A stretch of DNA of 64,000 bases from contig BDSI01000026.1 of the NCBI GenBank assembly GCA_003117195.1, positions 1,137,205-1,201,204 on the forward strand, in the 5' to 3' direction. Of this stretch, positions 52,088 to 64,000 are shown one piece after another. The notes beneath the pieces are model-generated. The model was given only the letters and a program-made list of their open reading frames with translations, was not told where the DNA came from and made no database searches. The position numbers and the translations under genes were made by a program. The DNA is from Eudorina sp. 2006-703-Eu-15 (Eukaryota > Chlorophyta > Chlorophyceae > Chlamydomonadales > Volvocaceae). Position 1 is the stretch's first letter, and each line of letters starts with the position of its first letter.

Positions 52088-53004
52088 AGATGGACCCGTA
52101 TCCCGACCGGGTGTTCCAACGGGCCCAGATAGCTCGTAGGGTTGCAGTTCACCAGGGCTTCCATCGGTCATTGCGGTGACCGCCTCACCAACCACTACAG
52201 GACGAACACAGGCGTTACCAGGGCCATTTCAGCATCGCTTGAACACCAGCGGAACCGCTTTGATGGAGCCCACGCAGTGCCTGACATCTCCGGCTGAGGT
52301 CTTCGTTGTAAAACGCTTTCAACTCGGCAAAGGGCCATGGATGGGACGATATTGGACTGGATAATGGAATGTCATAGCGCACCCCGACGGATTACATTGG
52401 CCTCCCGGGGCCTCATCGCCTGGGGGGCCTGCGGAATCTTCGATGCGTCGCCGTCTCAGGAACGTCCAGGAAATGTCCGGGGACCGCACCCTGGCCGCAC
52501 TGCGGTTCCACGACCTGTCAGATCCGGCAGAGGACAGACCCGCATCCATCCGTCGGTGACCTCCAGCGGACCAGCCCCCGCGTCTGATCCGGTGCTGGCC
52601 TCCGGGGCGGGTTGATGAACCGAGTGGCGCCCAACAGCTGCCACCGGTTGACGGCGCCACAGAATTGCCGTGCCGTGACGTCATCGGTGTACGACAGGGG
52701 AAGGAGGGAGGAGGTTTGAGGAGCTGAGCTCCTGCGGGCAGGACACCGTCTACCCGTTCGATGACTTTCCGCGGTTTCGCCGTCTTTAATTGACATAAAG
52801 AGGCGGGGAGGTGAGGATCGTTCGGGCACACGCTTCAGCGCACCGCCATGAGCTAACGTCGGCATCCAAGCGGCTGTCACCGATGACCCGTGGGGTCCAC
52901 TGCAACATTTTATTTCCTGGATCCAAGACCTCCATCAGGGGCAGCGCTAGGTGGCGGCCGGCCTTTTGGGTCGCCGGTTGGGGCTACCATTATTAGTAAT
53001 CCTG

Positions 53005-53181
53005 CGGGGTGGTTCCCTGGTAGTGTGGGCCCGGGGAGTGTTTCGGTGCACTTGGGGAGCCTGTCCGGAGCGCCATGGTGGCGTTAGTTCATTTTAGGCA
53101 GTGTATGGTGAGGAAGCCTCGGCTGTCGAAGGGGCTGTCACCGATGACCCGCGGGGTCCGCTGTAACATCCTAATAATAAT
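53005..53181 (+). mobile_element. AAT-tailed dispersed repeat, copy 2
   Basis: Second copy of the 175-bp unit. Immediately after its AATAATAAT tail the text CTGCGGGTCATCGGTGACAGC is the reverse complement of the box, so two boxes meet head-on. A further box lies 95 bp upstream (52872-52910). Confidence 0.75.
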
Positions 53182-54864
53182 CCTGCGGGTCATCGGTGAC
53201 AGCGAACATGTGCAAGTTTATCCGCACTCCGTGATCAGTACATCCCAGCCCAAAGTCAGACGCGCAAGATCAGCAGCGGCGGGGGCGTGTTTCCAAACTG
53301 ATGTCACGGGAGGCGCCCCTGGAGCCCTCGCCCACATTCATTCGTGCACGCTTGCGGGTGCTTGTGTGCGACTTCAGCTAACATTTCTATGAGTGGATGC
53401 TGGGCATGCCAGTGCGTTGCAAGGCGGGGCAATCCTCGCGCTTACGGTGGGCAACATGAAGCACAGCACGCCACAACCACCCTCGATGCCTCGCCGACTT
53501 GCACGGGCGCACACCGTAGTACACAAACTTTGCCATCGGTTTCATTTTAAAACTCGAGCGCACTGGACAGTTGTGTACATCAGCAGGTGCGCTGTTCCTC
53601 TTGAAAGGTAGCGGAGCTGTGGAACGCTCGGTTTACAGGATTTACTAACGCAACACCGTTCGCATGTGCAGCGTCACGGGAAGCTGCAGTGCAGAGGCCT
53701 AAGCATTTTCTTAACGCGCCGATGCCAGGAACTTCTCCCATAAGAATGTTGTATATGAATACACAGATGTGGCGCTAGCATCGCTAGCCTTTGGAGTTAA
53801 GCGTGCTTGCTTAAACCAAACCACGCGATACGAGCTCCTACCAACCTAAGACCGCTGTCGCTCCCATTGTGTATACCTTTACCTGGAAATATTATAAAAA
53901 ATTTAAGCAGCTTGGTTGGAAAGTTAGTTGTTCAGTTTGACGGGCTGATATGAGTCATACTACAAATTGAAGGTAAGACAATCACAAAATTTCTTCTAAA
54001 CAACATGTTCCGTGAGTTACTGAAGGTGCCGTGCCTTACCCAATTTGAGGAGAGTGACTTCCTACCCGACGTCAGAACCGACGCAGGAAGCGGATTGCGT
54101 TCATAAAGTTCTTAAATCTTCAGTTTAATATTGGTTTATTGTTACAACAATTCTTTGTTTCGAGTGTCGTGGACCTGACCTATCTGCTATCCTTAACCGC
54201 TGGCACAGAAGGCTTTGAGGCACGTGAATGCGGCTTATTTTATGCGCGTTTTGTGTATTTGATTGCTGCCAAGTTTTCCCGGTACGTTGTTTGTGTTAAT
54301 GCATCGTCGATTACGTACGACAGGCGGGGGAGTTTGCGCCCGCCGTAGGACGGTTACTAGAAAACTCACTGGACGCGTTGACTATAAGTATTGATACATC
54401 ACTGATAATTAATACATCACTGATAATTAATACTGCACTGTTTGGAGCGAAAGTCTCCATAGTTGAGGAAGGGAGCACTCGCCTCTTGTTTTTTCCTGTG
54501 TCTTGCCTTATTTGCTTGAGGTGGAATTGCAAACCTCTAAAGATTGTCTGGTGAAGCCTTCAGGAACACGGCCTCCTTCTCGGTGAGAACGTTTTCGGCA
54601 GATTGCTACGCATTGCGTGACTACCCAGTCTTATGAGAAGCGTATTTCACGGAAATAGGTTACATTGTGAATTCCATCTAATTTTACCCTGGACGTTTTC
54701 GCGTACTTTGTGGAATGAATTCTGCCGTCCATGCCTGCGTTTGTCTATGCTAGCTACCGCACCTGGCTGCCCGACCGACCGTTTTTCAACTTTGTTTAAC
54801 ACACAGAGAGCTGGAGTTTAAGCTTCTGGCGGGCGCTGCAGTCACTCCCCGGATTTCAGTTATA
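53182..54864. other. Upstream region of gene 6, nothing recognised
   Basis: A/T-rich in the second half. A 20-bp direct duplication (ATACATCACTGATAATTA) lies at about 54391-54432. No coding signal. Confidence 0.5.
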
Positions 54865-56500
54865 ATGGCCGCTCACCGCCGGGCAGTCGCTCTCGTTCTC
54901 GTGGCCTCCACATTGCTGTGTGCCGTCCATGCCACGACGGCAGTCTCTGCTCGTCAGCTCCAGCAATCGATTACGGATTTTCCGCCGCTGTGCCGCTGTG
55001 AGCGCAACTCAACTTTATCACCATGGCGCCTCAAGTATGACCTTGACGCCTCAACTCCGCTTTTTGGGTATGAGAGGCACTGCTTCAATATCCAGAAGAC
55101 CGACTGCGACTCCAAGAGCCCGTGCTGCAACGCCACTATGGGAGTTTACAAAGTCGAGTTTGAGATCGGTGAGCGAAGCACACCTGCGCTTGCATCGCCG
55201 CATTTACCAACATGACGATCAGATATGTGTGGCAAAAATATATTCCTCTCCCAAATTAGTAACACTGAGGCAGCACCAAGTTGAATGTTTGCGTTCCGTC
55301 GAGCGCAGTCGTTTGCAAGCGACAAGCGTATGGCACCGCTTCGACAAATTGGGTCGACGCACACCTTAACATTGTATTAGTGGCAATAGGTTATGCACGG
55401 GCAATAGGTTATGCACGCGTTCTCCAGTGCGCTTCATTCTGTTGCGTTCGGCGAATGACCTCCGTGTTCTTCGCCGACGGCGACACCAGAAGTTCCTTAT
55501 CTCACGAAATATCTATTTTGAGCTCTCCTATCTTGTTTCGCAGATGCATATATTCGCATGAACCCACATTCCAAACATTTTCTCACTTTGCCCCGCCCTC
55601 ATCATGTCCCCGACGCCGCCACCATTTCCGGCTCGGACCGACCGACCCTCAACAGTTCCCTCCTGCCGCGACTCCTTCAAGCGCGCCACTGTGAACGGCG
55701 TCTTCACGAGCGCCTTCGAGTTCAACGCCGCACTGGGCACCTTCCGCGTCACCCGCCTTAACCTGACCGAGTCCTCCGCCCCCGGCACCCAGATCTGTGT
55801 GCTCCTCAAGGCCGGTTCCAGCTGCACAACCCTGGACAAGTTCTGCAAGGCCGGGGGCGGAAACTGCAGGTACTCAATCTTCAACATGGAGCGCACCTGC
55901 TGCCCCGTCGATTTCGCCGGTCTGCCAGCGCCGCCGCCGCCCAGCCCGCCCAGCCCGCCGTTCGTGCCCGCCTTCCTGCGCGACCAGCCGCCCTCGCCTG
56001 CGCCGCCGCCCAGCCCGCCGCGGTCCGAGTTCCCCAACTGCGTCTGCGAGCGCAACCCCCTGGGCTCCCGTATGTTCGTACAGCCCGCCGTCACGACTGT
56101 GCCCGCCGGCGGCAACCTCACCAAGCTGTGCTTCAAGGTCGACGTCGCGTCCACCTGCGCCTTCACCGGCAAGAACAACTGCTGCGAGTTCGACCTCCAC
56201 AAGCTGGAGTTTGAGGCCGACCCCGCCTGCTACAAGGCCCTTGCCTATGCGACCATCGACGGCGTCATCAAGCCGCGCCTGTTCCAGCTGGCCCCTTACC
56301 CGGTCATCAAGGTGTCCAACATCGGCAAGAACTGGACCGCCGCCTCCGCTGGCACCACCGAGGTGTGCCTGGCGCTGCGTCCCCAGTGCAACACCATCCA
56401 GAAGCTGGGAGCGTACCACGACGGCAGCATCACGGTGGCGATCGCCAACAAGCCTGGCTCGAAGCCGACAACGTGCTGCCCCCTGTACCAGGCTCGGTGA
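54865..56500 (+). CDS. Gene 6: two-domain pherophorin, short hinge (382 aa)
   Basis: Classical pherophorin. Exons: 54865-55168 and 55656-56500. The phase-1 intron falls after FEI; G plus TT gives Val. A signal peptide occupies about residues 1-26 (AVALVLVASTLLCAVHA). The N-terminal pherophorin domain reads CRCERN, KSPCCNATMGVYKVEFEI, then PSCRDSFKRATVNG and ends TCCPVDF at about residue 190. The hinge is only about 35 residues (PPPPSPPSPP and PSPAPPPSPP). The C-terminal domain starts FPNCVCERN (about 227), has CCEFDLHKLEFEADPAC and YHDGSITVAIAN, and closes with TTCCPLYQAR and TGA. Genes 6 and 7 are clear tandem paralogues and lack the A/B modules of genes 1-4. The start is the first Met, at the head of the signal peptide. 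Confidence 0.9.
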
Positions 56501-59500
56501 AGCGCGATGTGGGCGAGATGAGTGAGATCGGGGCGGGCGGAATCGCGCCGCTGGTCGAGAGCTTGGCCGGTCCCGGCGGCGCTGGTGTTGCGTGGATTGG
56601 TACCAGCAGCAGCGCATGCGGAGGGCGCCAGCCAGGCGGCTGGGTGGACAGCAGCCCTTGGTCATCAGAGGCGCGTGCCTGAGGGGCTCGACGTCATAGG
56701 TTGGGTGCACTTTGGTTACGTGCGACAGGCGCCGGTGCACTCGCTGCAACCCCCGGCTGGATCGACCCGTGGGTCCGCGGCGTTTGCGTGCACTGTCGGT
56801 GCAGGCTTGGTTGCAAGTGCGTCATTGGGATTCACTCGGCATGATAGGGAGGATGGCTGTATGTTGAGGTTGGGCTGGCTATGCGCACGTGTTGCGACGG
56901 GTGCGCACCGCCGTAGGGGCGCCTGCAATCGGTTTGGGTGCAGGTCGCGTGGAAGGCAAACAGGCTGTCAGGTCTTCCTTCCCTGGCCCCCTCTCCACCC
57001 GCACGGCATGGGAGGTGGTGCTCGGCTAATCGACATATGTGTGACCTGACCAACGATTGTGTTGCAGGGTTTGTTTGATTGATTGCAATTCACACGCACA
57101 CGACGGACACCACAACAAGCAGCTGCATTAACGACCTGCAACGGCGAAAGTGAACCCCGGGGATCACTTTGTCGGGGTGTAGGCCCTTCCGTACGCGGCA
57201 TGTACTGCAACTGGGGTGATCCGTGCCATTCTAGGGGAATCGCGTATTGCGGCGTGGCGGCGACACCTTGATTGGTATAGTATGCCCGCAGCAATGTGGT
57301 GCGTTGGGTTACTGAGCTGCACCGGCCAGGCGCATGGGTGGCGGCCAGGCGCCGAGAGGCGGTTTAGGAGGCGTGCCTTATTCTTCGGGAGGTCGCATGT
57401 AGTGACGAGCGCCGTACAGGTGTTTGCAGGGGACACCGGCAAAGGCTTGGGAGGTACCTAAGCGAAGTGGTGGTCAGAAAGGACGAGGGGACCTGATCGG
57501 TGACACGGGCGGAGTTCGCAGGGCGCCCAGCCCAGCCCTCGTGCGCTGCGCTCGTGTCCCTACCCCACCACCACCCCTCCGCTTTGTCTTCACTTCTTCA
57601 TGCGAATTGTCGTCGTCACCAGTCTCTTATGTCTTCACTCCGCCTGTGTCTGTTTCCTCGCGATTGTTATTCCGGCAGCAGGGAAGCGCACAGCGCTGTG
57701 GGGCTCGTTAGCACATGGTGTGGGTGGTATGAAGTATTTGTGACTTGGGAGGTGCTGGCAGCAGTGGCAGCGTGATAGGGCAGTGGCTGGGCGACGGCCT
57801 GCACGCCCCGGCTAGCTAGGTCCTGACGTGCGCTGGTGGCGACAGGTTCTCAGCGTCCACATTTCTCTTTCAGGCGCGCAGGTTTGCACGAGGGTTGTGT
57901 GCGGGACGTGTGCTGGAGCCTGATCGGGTTCAAGCACCGGGTTCCGGGGGAGTTTGATTGGTTGCTCGCAGAGAAAGGTTGTCCTGCTGTTGCCGTGTCC
58001 CAGTAAGCGCTCGGGTAGGGCGTGTACGACGCTGGCAAGGTCTGTGCTGTACAGCAATCTTCTGCACTGTACGACACTTTACGATATGTGCGGCCCTCTT
58101 CAAACCCCGAGTAGCGCTTGTTGTGTCTGGTTTCTTTCCTATTTGTGCGCTTGCGTCTGCCCTTCTTCATGGCCGTAGACCCGCCGGCCTTGCAGCGTGC
58201 ATTGTTTTGCCTTATTGCCTGGCGGTGTCTCGTAGGCACTGCAGGAAGTAAATGTTATTTTGGCCGGCGCACCCATTTCGTATTTCGGATCCCATGTGGT
58301 TTTGCGGGTTGCAGGATGGTTTGGTTTGGAGCGGGGGGCCCACCACGGCGGAAGTGCGAGCGATTATGTAATGACGATCCTACCATTTATGACGAGGATG
58401 GTTGGTGCGTATCTAAGTCCATCGCGCGCCCTGCTTCATTGCTGGGCCGGACCACTGAAATCATTCACCATCTTGATGTTTTGGCACACGTGCACCGCCC
58501 GACTGCCGTTCGGTCCGGGACTGGTGGTTGCGGGACTGGTGGTCCGGGAAGTGGTGGTTGCGTGGCGAGCCTAATTAGGCTGGATGTTGGAACTCAACCT
58601 TTTTGAAATGGAACGGCAAGAAACGGCCCTCGGCTGCGCTAGCACTCGCTTTGTGCGCACGCGAGCGGTCCTGGGATGTAAATAAAACGGTGCCACCTTA
58701 ATCATTGTCCATAGACCTTGACATAGTCGGGTGACCAGCCAGCAGCAATAGGGCCTGTCAAACCACCCAACATAACGTTCGGCGCGTGTCCACTGTAGAA
58801 CCAACTGCTCTGCGACAGAAATTGCCACGCCAGCAGCGGTGCGTGCCATGGCGGCCAGCTAGCGTAGTCTCATGTTGCTCCCCACAACGGCTTGCGTCAC
58901 ACCGCGCGGCCTAAGAACTGGTGGAGCGTGCCTTGGCGTACGTCGCAGCCCCCATCGCCGGGTATCTGCCGCATGCGGCTGCAAGGGCTCAACAGGTTCT
59001 TGCTTGCCGGTGTGACGATGTCACGTGCAGCAGGGTGCAGCGCCTCTGCGTGTTTGGGCGGTCACCGTAACGGGGGAAATTACCGCTCCCGACGTCCCGA
59101 GGTTGGGCCACTAGATGGCGCACGTAGGTAGGGTGGCTGACTTGCTGGCCCGCGAAAACGCCCTGAGGCCCTGATCGTTTAGTGATCGACCAAGGCTGGG
59201 TAAGGTAGTGTGCATGCATGACGATATGTACGGCTTATCTGTTTGGATAAGACGGGCGGTTGAAAGAGACGGGCAGGTGTGTTTGCGATGGCACCTGCGC
59301 AGCACTGCACGCGTTTCGCTCGGTTGCGTTGCAACTAGGCTAGGCTACAAGGTCTGACATCGGGGCAGCCTTGGGCAGTGGCTCATACAGGAACTCGGTG
59401 CAATTGTAACCAGCACCACATATGACATATCAGTCATTGAATACTGCTGCACTACAAATGGTTTCGGCACACATTGTGCGCTTCGAGTTGGGACTTGAGC

Positions 59501-60480
59501 ACAAGGAAGGGCCCGAATCATTGGCTGAGAAAATATAACATCCTGACTTCAAGTTATATGCCTGGAAGTCGGACTTTGCATGTATAAGTCAGCGACGTCC
59601 GAGCCGCAAGGCAACACTGGAGAACCTTACTCGCTATGTGAAAAGGAATAGGACCTCTAGACCCTACTTTATATATCGGGTTTATCATTAATCGTTATCA
59701 AGGGCTTTGGATTGTCTGGAAAAGATAGAACCGACAGCAATAGAGGATGATTCCATACCACTGATTACAGCTTGACAACATCTAATTAATATCTGCATTC
59801 AAGATGACACAAAATTAGTTAGTAAGTGTAAAGGGCGAGCCGCACCGTCCACCGTTCCACTTCTCCAAATCGAGAATACAGCAAAATAATCTTAAATTAT
59901 CATTTAAATAATGCAATGACTTGGGTGATTGACACCCGCAGGTACGCGGCAGCGACATTCTCTGCCATCCCTTTTCGCTTGTTGCCGTACATGGGGTGGT
60001 CCCATGTCCTGGTAAATAGGATCTGCTTCATTCTATAAATGCATTTTTACACAGGAAATCAAAGTTGTATTGAGGTTGCGGGATTTGGGGGAGTCTTGAC
60101 CCTGACCTCTGCTTTTGCGCGGCAGGTATAGCCAAACAGTTGATCGCGTGCTGATACGTTGAGGAATGCGATGATTTAGATAATATTTGTTAACTTACCT
60201 GTTTATGGGCGATCACACTGCGGATGCGCGCTCCAACCCTGCCGCAATCACAATCTCTGGTTGGGGCCTAACAGGTCTGCCAGGCCTTTTCTCCAGAAAC
60301 CGCAAATGCTCAGACATCGGGGTTACCTGTTTTGTAGCGTCTTTCTATGCTGCCGAAGGATCACATTTGATCTCGTGCTTGACCCTACCTGCCTTGCCCG
60401 AATACTGTTGCTTGCAGAAGGCCGGCATTCGGTCTGTCCTCCATCGCACACGTGGAAGCATCGGACGGTCCTCTACAGAA
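56501..60480. other. Intergenic stretch between genes 6 and 7
   Basis: First part G/C-rich, likely including the long 3' UTR of gene 6. The region 59400-60180 is A/T-rich and may hold the gene 7 promoter (TATAAAT at 60034, 441 nt before the ATG). No repeat family of the window recurs here and no gene was recognised. Confidence 0.45.
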
Positions 60481-62745
60481 ATGTGGAGGCCTTCACGCCT
60501 CGCGGCGGGGGCATGCCTTGCTGCGATGGCAGCGCTCCTACTTTGTGCTGTGCCCACGAACGCAGAGTACCCCGGGCGTCAGCTGCTAGCCGTCAGCACT
60601 GAGTTTCCTCCCAACTGCAGCTGCATCAGGAGCCCGCGGGCGGCGCCTTTCGTTCTTGCTGCCGTCGACCGGACCCCTGGCGAGGGGTTCCAGCAATACT
60701 GTTTCAATGTAGCCAATTCAACCACTTGTGATAAAAAATTCAGCCAGTGCTGCGATGGAACGCAAGTCATCTCAAAGATCGAGTTCGACATCGGTGAGTG
60801 ATTTTGGGACCCTATCGTGTCAATTTGACCATTTCTTCCATGGACGCACGACATCTTTACGATCCCACATATCAAAGTTACTAGCGTTGTCGCTGCGGTC
60901 ATAGTTGAATGCGTGTTTGACAGGCCGGATGTCTCGCAAGGCATGGAATAGTCACCGTGCGTTGAATTTTACAACACCGCAAGAACTGAGGTTGATCCTG
61001 CCTGCGAACCTCTGCGACAGCAAATGATTTCGGTGCTGACGAACGTTCCCGGCTGCTGCCCCTCCGTTACTGCGGATCCGCCTCCTCCTGCAGCGGCAAA
61101 CTGCTCGTCCAGGGTGCTGAAGGTGACCGTCAACGGCTCCAGCTGGTCCTCCTGGGACGTCCGCAACGCCCGCGTCCTGCGCATCAGCAACCTGGACGAT
61201 GCCGCGGCATCGTCGCTGGGCCTGAGGGTCTGCTTCCAACTGAGGAACGGCGAGCCGTGCTCCTTGTTGCGCGGCTTGTGCGGCCAGAAGGGCGACTTCT
61301 GCCGTTACGCCATCTTCAACCAGGAGAAGGACTGCTGCCCCGTCTCTCTGACCGGCTTCTTCCCACCGCCGCCAGGACCCACGGTACCGGCAATCGTGCG
61401 GCCGCCTTGGGCCCCACCCGTTCCGCCGTCCCCGCCGCCATCCCCGCCTCCGCCGTCGCCGCCGCCTTCCCCGCCTCCGCCGTCGCCGCCACCACCGGCG
61501 CCATCACCGCCATCGCCGCCATCGCCGCCACCGCCACCGCCTCCGCCACCACCTCCGCCGCCACCCCCGGCTCCATCGCCACCGTCACCGCCACCCCCGT
61601 CCCCGTCGCCGCCGCCGCCACGGCCCCCGCCTTCCCCGTCGCCGCCGTCACCGCCGCCCCCGCCTTCCCCATCACCGCCGTCGCCACCGCCTCCTTCTCC
61701 GATTCCGCCGTCGCCGCCGCCGCCGTCTCCATCGCCACCGTCGCCGCCGCCACCTTCCCCATCACCACCGTCACCTCCGCCACCTTCCCCACCACCACCG
61801 TCGCCGCCTCCGTCCCCGCCGCCGCCGTCTCCTTCGCCACCGCCTTCCCCGTCGCCACCGTCTCCGTCACCGCCTCCGTCCCCGCCGCCGCCGTCTCCTT
61901 CGCCACCTCCGTCCCCGCCGCCGCCGTCTCCGCCGCCGCCGTCCCCGCCGCCGCCGTCTCCTTCGCCGCCTCCGTCACCGCCGCCGCCATCTCCGCCGCC
62001 TCCGTCCCCGCCGCCGCCGTCTCCTTCGCCGCCTCCGTCCCCGCCGCCGCCGTCTCCGCCGCCTCCGTCCCCGCCGCCGCCGTCTCCTTCGCCGCCTCCG
62101 TCCCCACCGCCGCCGTCTCCGCCGCCGCCGTCCCCGCCGCCGCCGTCTCCTTCGCCACCGCCTTCCCCGTTGCCGCCGTCTCCTCGTCCACCTCCCTCGC
62201 CCAGGCCTCCTCCCTCCCCCAAGCCTCCCTCCCCAAAGCCTCCCTCCCCCAACCCGCCAGCCCCCAGGCCCTTCAACTTCCCGAACTGCTCTTGCATCAG
62301 GGACCAGAGCAACTCGCAGGTCTTCGCCTACCCCAAGGTGACGTCTAGCCCCGCCCGCGAGCGCGGCTACACCAAGCTGTGCTTCACGGTGGGCACGATG
62401 GGCACCTGCGCCACCCAGTCGCGCTGCTGCCAGTTCGAGCTGTTCAAGGCGGAGTTTGAGGCGGATCCGGCATGCATCGGCTCGCTCGCCTACATGACGC
62501 TGAACGGGGCCAAGCGCTCCCGCTTCTTCCAGCTGACCCCCTACCCTGCTATCAAGGTGACCAACATCAACAAGCCCTTCGGAGCCATCAACGGCACCTC
62601 CATCTGCCTGGTGCTCAAGACCTCGGAGTGCGGATCAGTGACCCGCCTGGGCAAGTACCATGACGGGTCCATCACCGTCAGCCTCTTCAACAAGCCCAGC
62701 ACCACCGCCGTGAACTGCTGCCCAACCGGCAGCGTGTTTCAGTAG
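60481..62745 (+). CDS. Gene 7: two-domain pherophorin, long hinge (654 aa)
   Basis: Classical pherophorin, exons 60481-60793 and 61094-62745. The phase-1 intron is placed as in gene 6 (FDI, then G plus CG gives Ala). The signal peptide is MWRPSRLAAGACLAAMAA and onward to about residue 28. The N-domain has CSCIRSPR, SQCCDGTQVISKIEFDI, then NCSSRVLKVTVNG and ends DCCPVSLTG at about residue 191. About 300 residues of extensin-like Ser-Pro hinge follow, with a perfect 63-bp (21-residue) tandem unit near 61957-62146. The C-domain begins FPNCSCIRDQ (about 499) and has CCQFELFKAEFEADPAC, YHDGSITVSLFN and a terminal NCCPTGSVFQ with TAG. The open frame extends upstream of 60481, but Met 60481 begins the signal peptide. 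Confidence 0.9.
61400..62270 (+). repeat. Gene 7 Ser-Pro hinge repeat with 63-bp units
   Basis: The block TCTCCTTCGCC recurs at 61957, 62020, 62083 and 62146, exactly 63 bp apart. The unit encodes 21 residues of the type SPSPPPSPPPPSPPPPSPPPP. It is flanked by less regular PPSP repeats. All unit lengths keep the frame. Confidence 0.85.
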
Positions 62746-63957
62746 GCCTTACGTTTCAAATTTGATGGGAGCCATCCGCCGACGGGGCCACGTTGGCGTG
62801 GGCTCCTCCGTCTCCGCCACCATCTCCTCCGTCCCCTTGTCCTCCTCCTCCGCCACCCATCTCTCCCTCTCCGCTTCCTCTACCTCCTCCTCCGCCTCCA
62901 ACCCCTACCCCTGAAGAGCGGTCTTGCCCGGGCTGGGCTCTTTGACCCGTTTGACCCGTCTTGCTTGACGCGCATCGCATCTCGCGCGGCTCTCTTTGTG
63001 TCCTTTTCCATCAAGTACCAATACCGCATGTGCGGCTTCGAGTTGTTCACTTTCTTTATTACACAACATCGGTTGTTTCGGAAGGGTGGTCGAATGTGAG
63101 TCAAGAGCCTAACGGTGAACGTGTCAGTTGTTGCACTCGCGGTGTGGGGTGGAGTTGTAGGCGTGTGTCGTTTCAGCGTGATTGCGCTGCTGCAGGATGA
63201 GACAGGCCATCATGCATTGATATCCAAGGAATAACAGAACGGAGAGTCAGATCAGCAGCAGCGGCAGTATCAGACAGGAGTGCTCTTACTCTTAGACCCT
63301 AGTCCCAGGCGTGGACCAAAGGTCTTGCAACACAGCCGGCCAGGTAGGCTTCCACACGGCAGGACCAGCAGATTGATGAAGGCCGGAATGGGTATTGTTC
63401 CGCCTGCACGTGTGGCAAAAATTGCCCGGCTCCCTGGCCGAGGGTCGGCGGCTGCATGGCAGGCGAGCCTTGTTGTGAATTTGGACGATCGGCAGTCGGC
63501 AGACAGGCAGGCAGGTTCCAGGAGCAAGCAGGTCGCGACAATGTGGCAGCAGAGCGAGTACGGCAGACTTCCGCTCGCTGCCCCGCTTCGTGCGCAGCGC
63601 ATGCCCGTGATCATTATTTGTGTGTTGTTACAGCAATTCAGGCATGCGCGTGCAGGATGGGTGTGCGCTGACCTGGCAGTCCATCTACTGGCGGCCGTAC
63701 ACCCGCCCGTGTCGTACAGATGCAGCGCGTAGCGAAAGTTTTATGCAATATGGATAGGAGGTCCAGCTTCAGGTTGTTCGTTGCGAATTTTCTTATGGCT
63801 GGTTTGATCGGTTTATTATCAAGGAAAAAGGATGTTACAGCAGACCCCGCGGGTCATGATCGGTTGATGTCTTTCAATCGCCGCGCGCACACGGAGGTGT
63901 TGAGCTAACGGACCCGTGCGTGTATGTGTGCGTGTGTTATCAAAGAGAAAACGTGTA

Positions 63958-63964
<7 letters not shown>
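62746..63964. other. Downstream of gene 7: Pro-rich remnant and a box
   Basis: Positions 62780-62915 read, in one frame, WAPPSPPPSPPSPCPPPPPP and more Pro-rich text with a stop at the end, resembling a hinge fragment inside the 3' UTR. An isolated minus-strand box lies at 63831-63863. No further gene was recognised. Confidence 0.5.

Positions 63965-64000
<36 letters not shown>
63965..64000. repeat. (GT)n tract running off the window end
   Basis: Dinucleotide GT array at the right edge, preceded by interrupted GTGTATGTGTGCG text from about 63920. Its full length is not visible. Confidence 0.9.

Overview
The window is nuclear DNA of a colonial volvocine green alga (Volvox, Gonium, Eudorina or Pleodorina relatives). 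The genus cannot be fixed from this sequence alone. The evidence is a head-to-tail cluster of intron-bearing pherophorin genes, all on the + strand. Their products are secreted, cysteine-rich, hydroxyproline-rich glycoproteins that build the volvocine extracellular matrix. Long proline-codon hinges, frequent microsatellites, L1-like LINE fragments and TGTAA-type poly(A) motifs fit the same group.

Layout. Positions 1-3943 hold the 3' part of a multi-module pherophorin (gene 1). Its last intron contains LINE ends and an (AC)74 tract. Positions 4.9-7.6 kb are simple-sequence DNA: (CAG)24, two (CAGTCG)n arrays of which one is about 1.5 kb, and a (GCAG)n array. Positions 9362-21780 hold gene 2, modelled here as one 8-exon gene of about 2,214 codons. 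In it a symmetric phase-0 exon (second half of a Cys-rich module, then Pro hinge, then first half of the next module) is duplicated in tandem. Positions 26369-30141 hold gene 3, a three-exon relative of about 914 aa. A broken copy of a hinge/C-domain exon lies at 32.8-33.1 kb. Gene 4 (33953-37134) has the same three-exon plan, but its hinge is frameshifted, partly by a 25-bp deletion.

Positions 41863-47215 hold the one clearly non-matrix gene. It encodes a two-CXC (CRC-domain) tesmin/TSO1/LIN54-type DNA-binding protein of about 922 aa in eight exons, with a Gln-rich C-terminal tail. Two further pherophorins of the classical two-domain type follow at 54865-56500 (382 aa, short hinge) and 60481-62745 (654 aa, long hinge).

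How it fits together. Every pherophorin model starts with, or extends toward, a signal peptide and ends in globular Cys-rich pherophorin domains separated by extensin-like Pro/Ser hinges. Genes 1-4 share an extra split module, here called A+B, N-terminal to the hinge. Intron phases are the same in all family members: phase 0 between A and B, phase 1 inside the pherophorin domain. This makes exon duplication and shuffling frame-neutral. The sequences between genes are mostly retroelement 3' ends. Two dispersed families both end in a TGTAA-containing box followed by a simple-repeat tail. No rRNA, tRNA or CRISPR was recognised.
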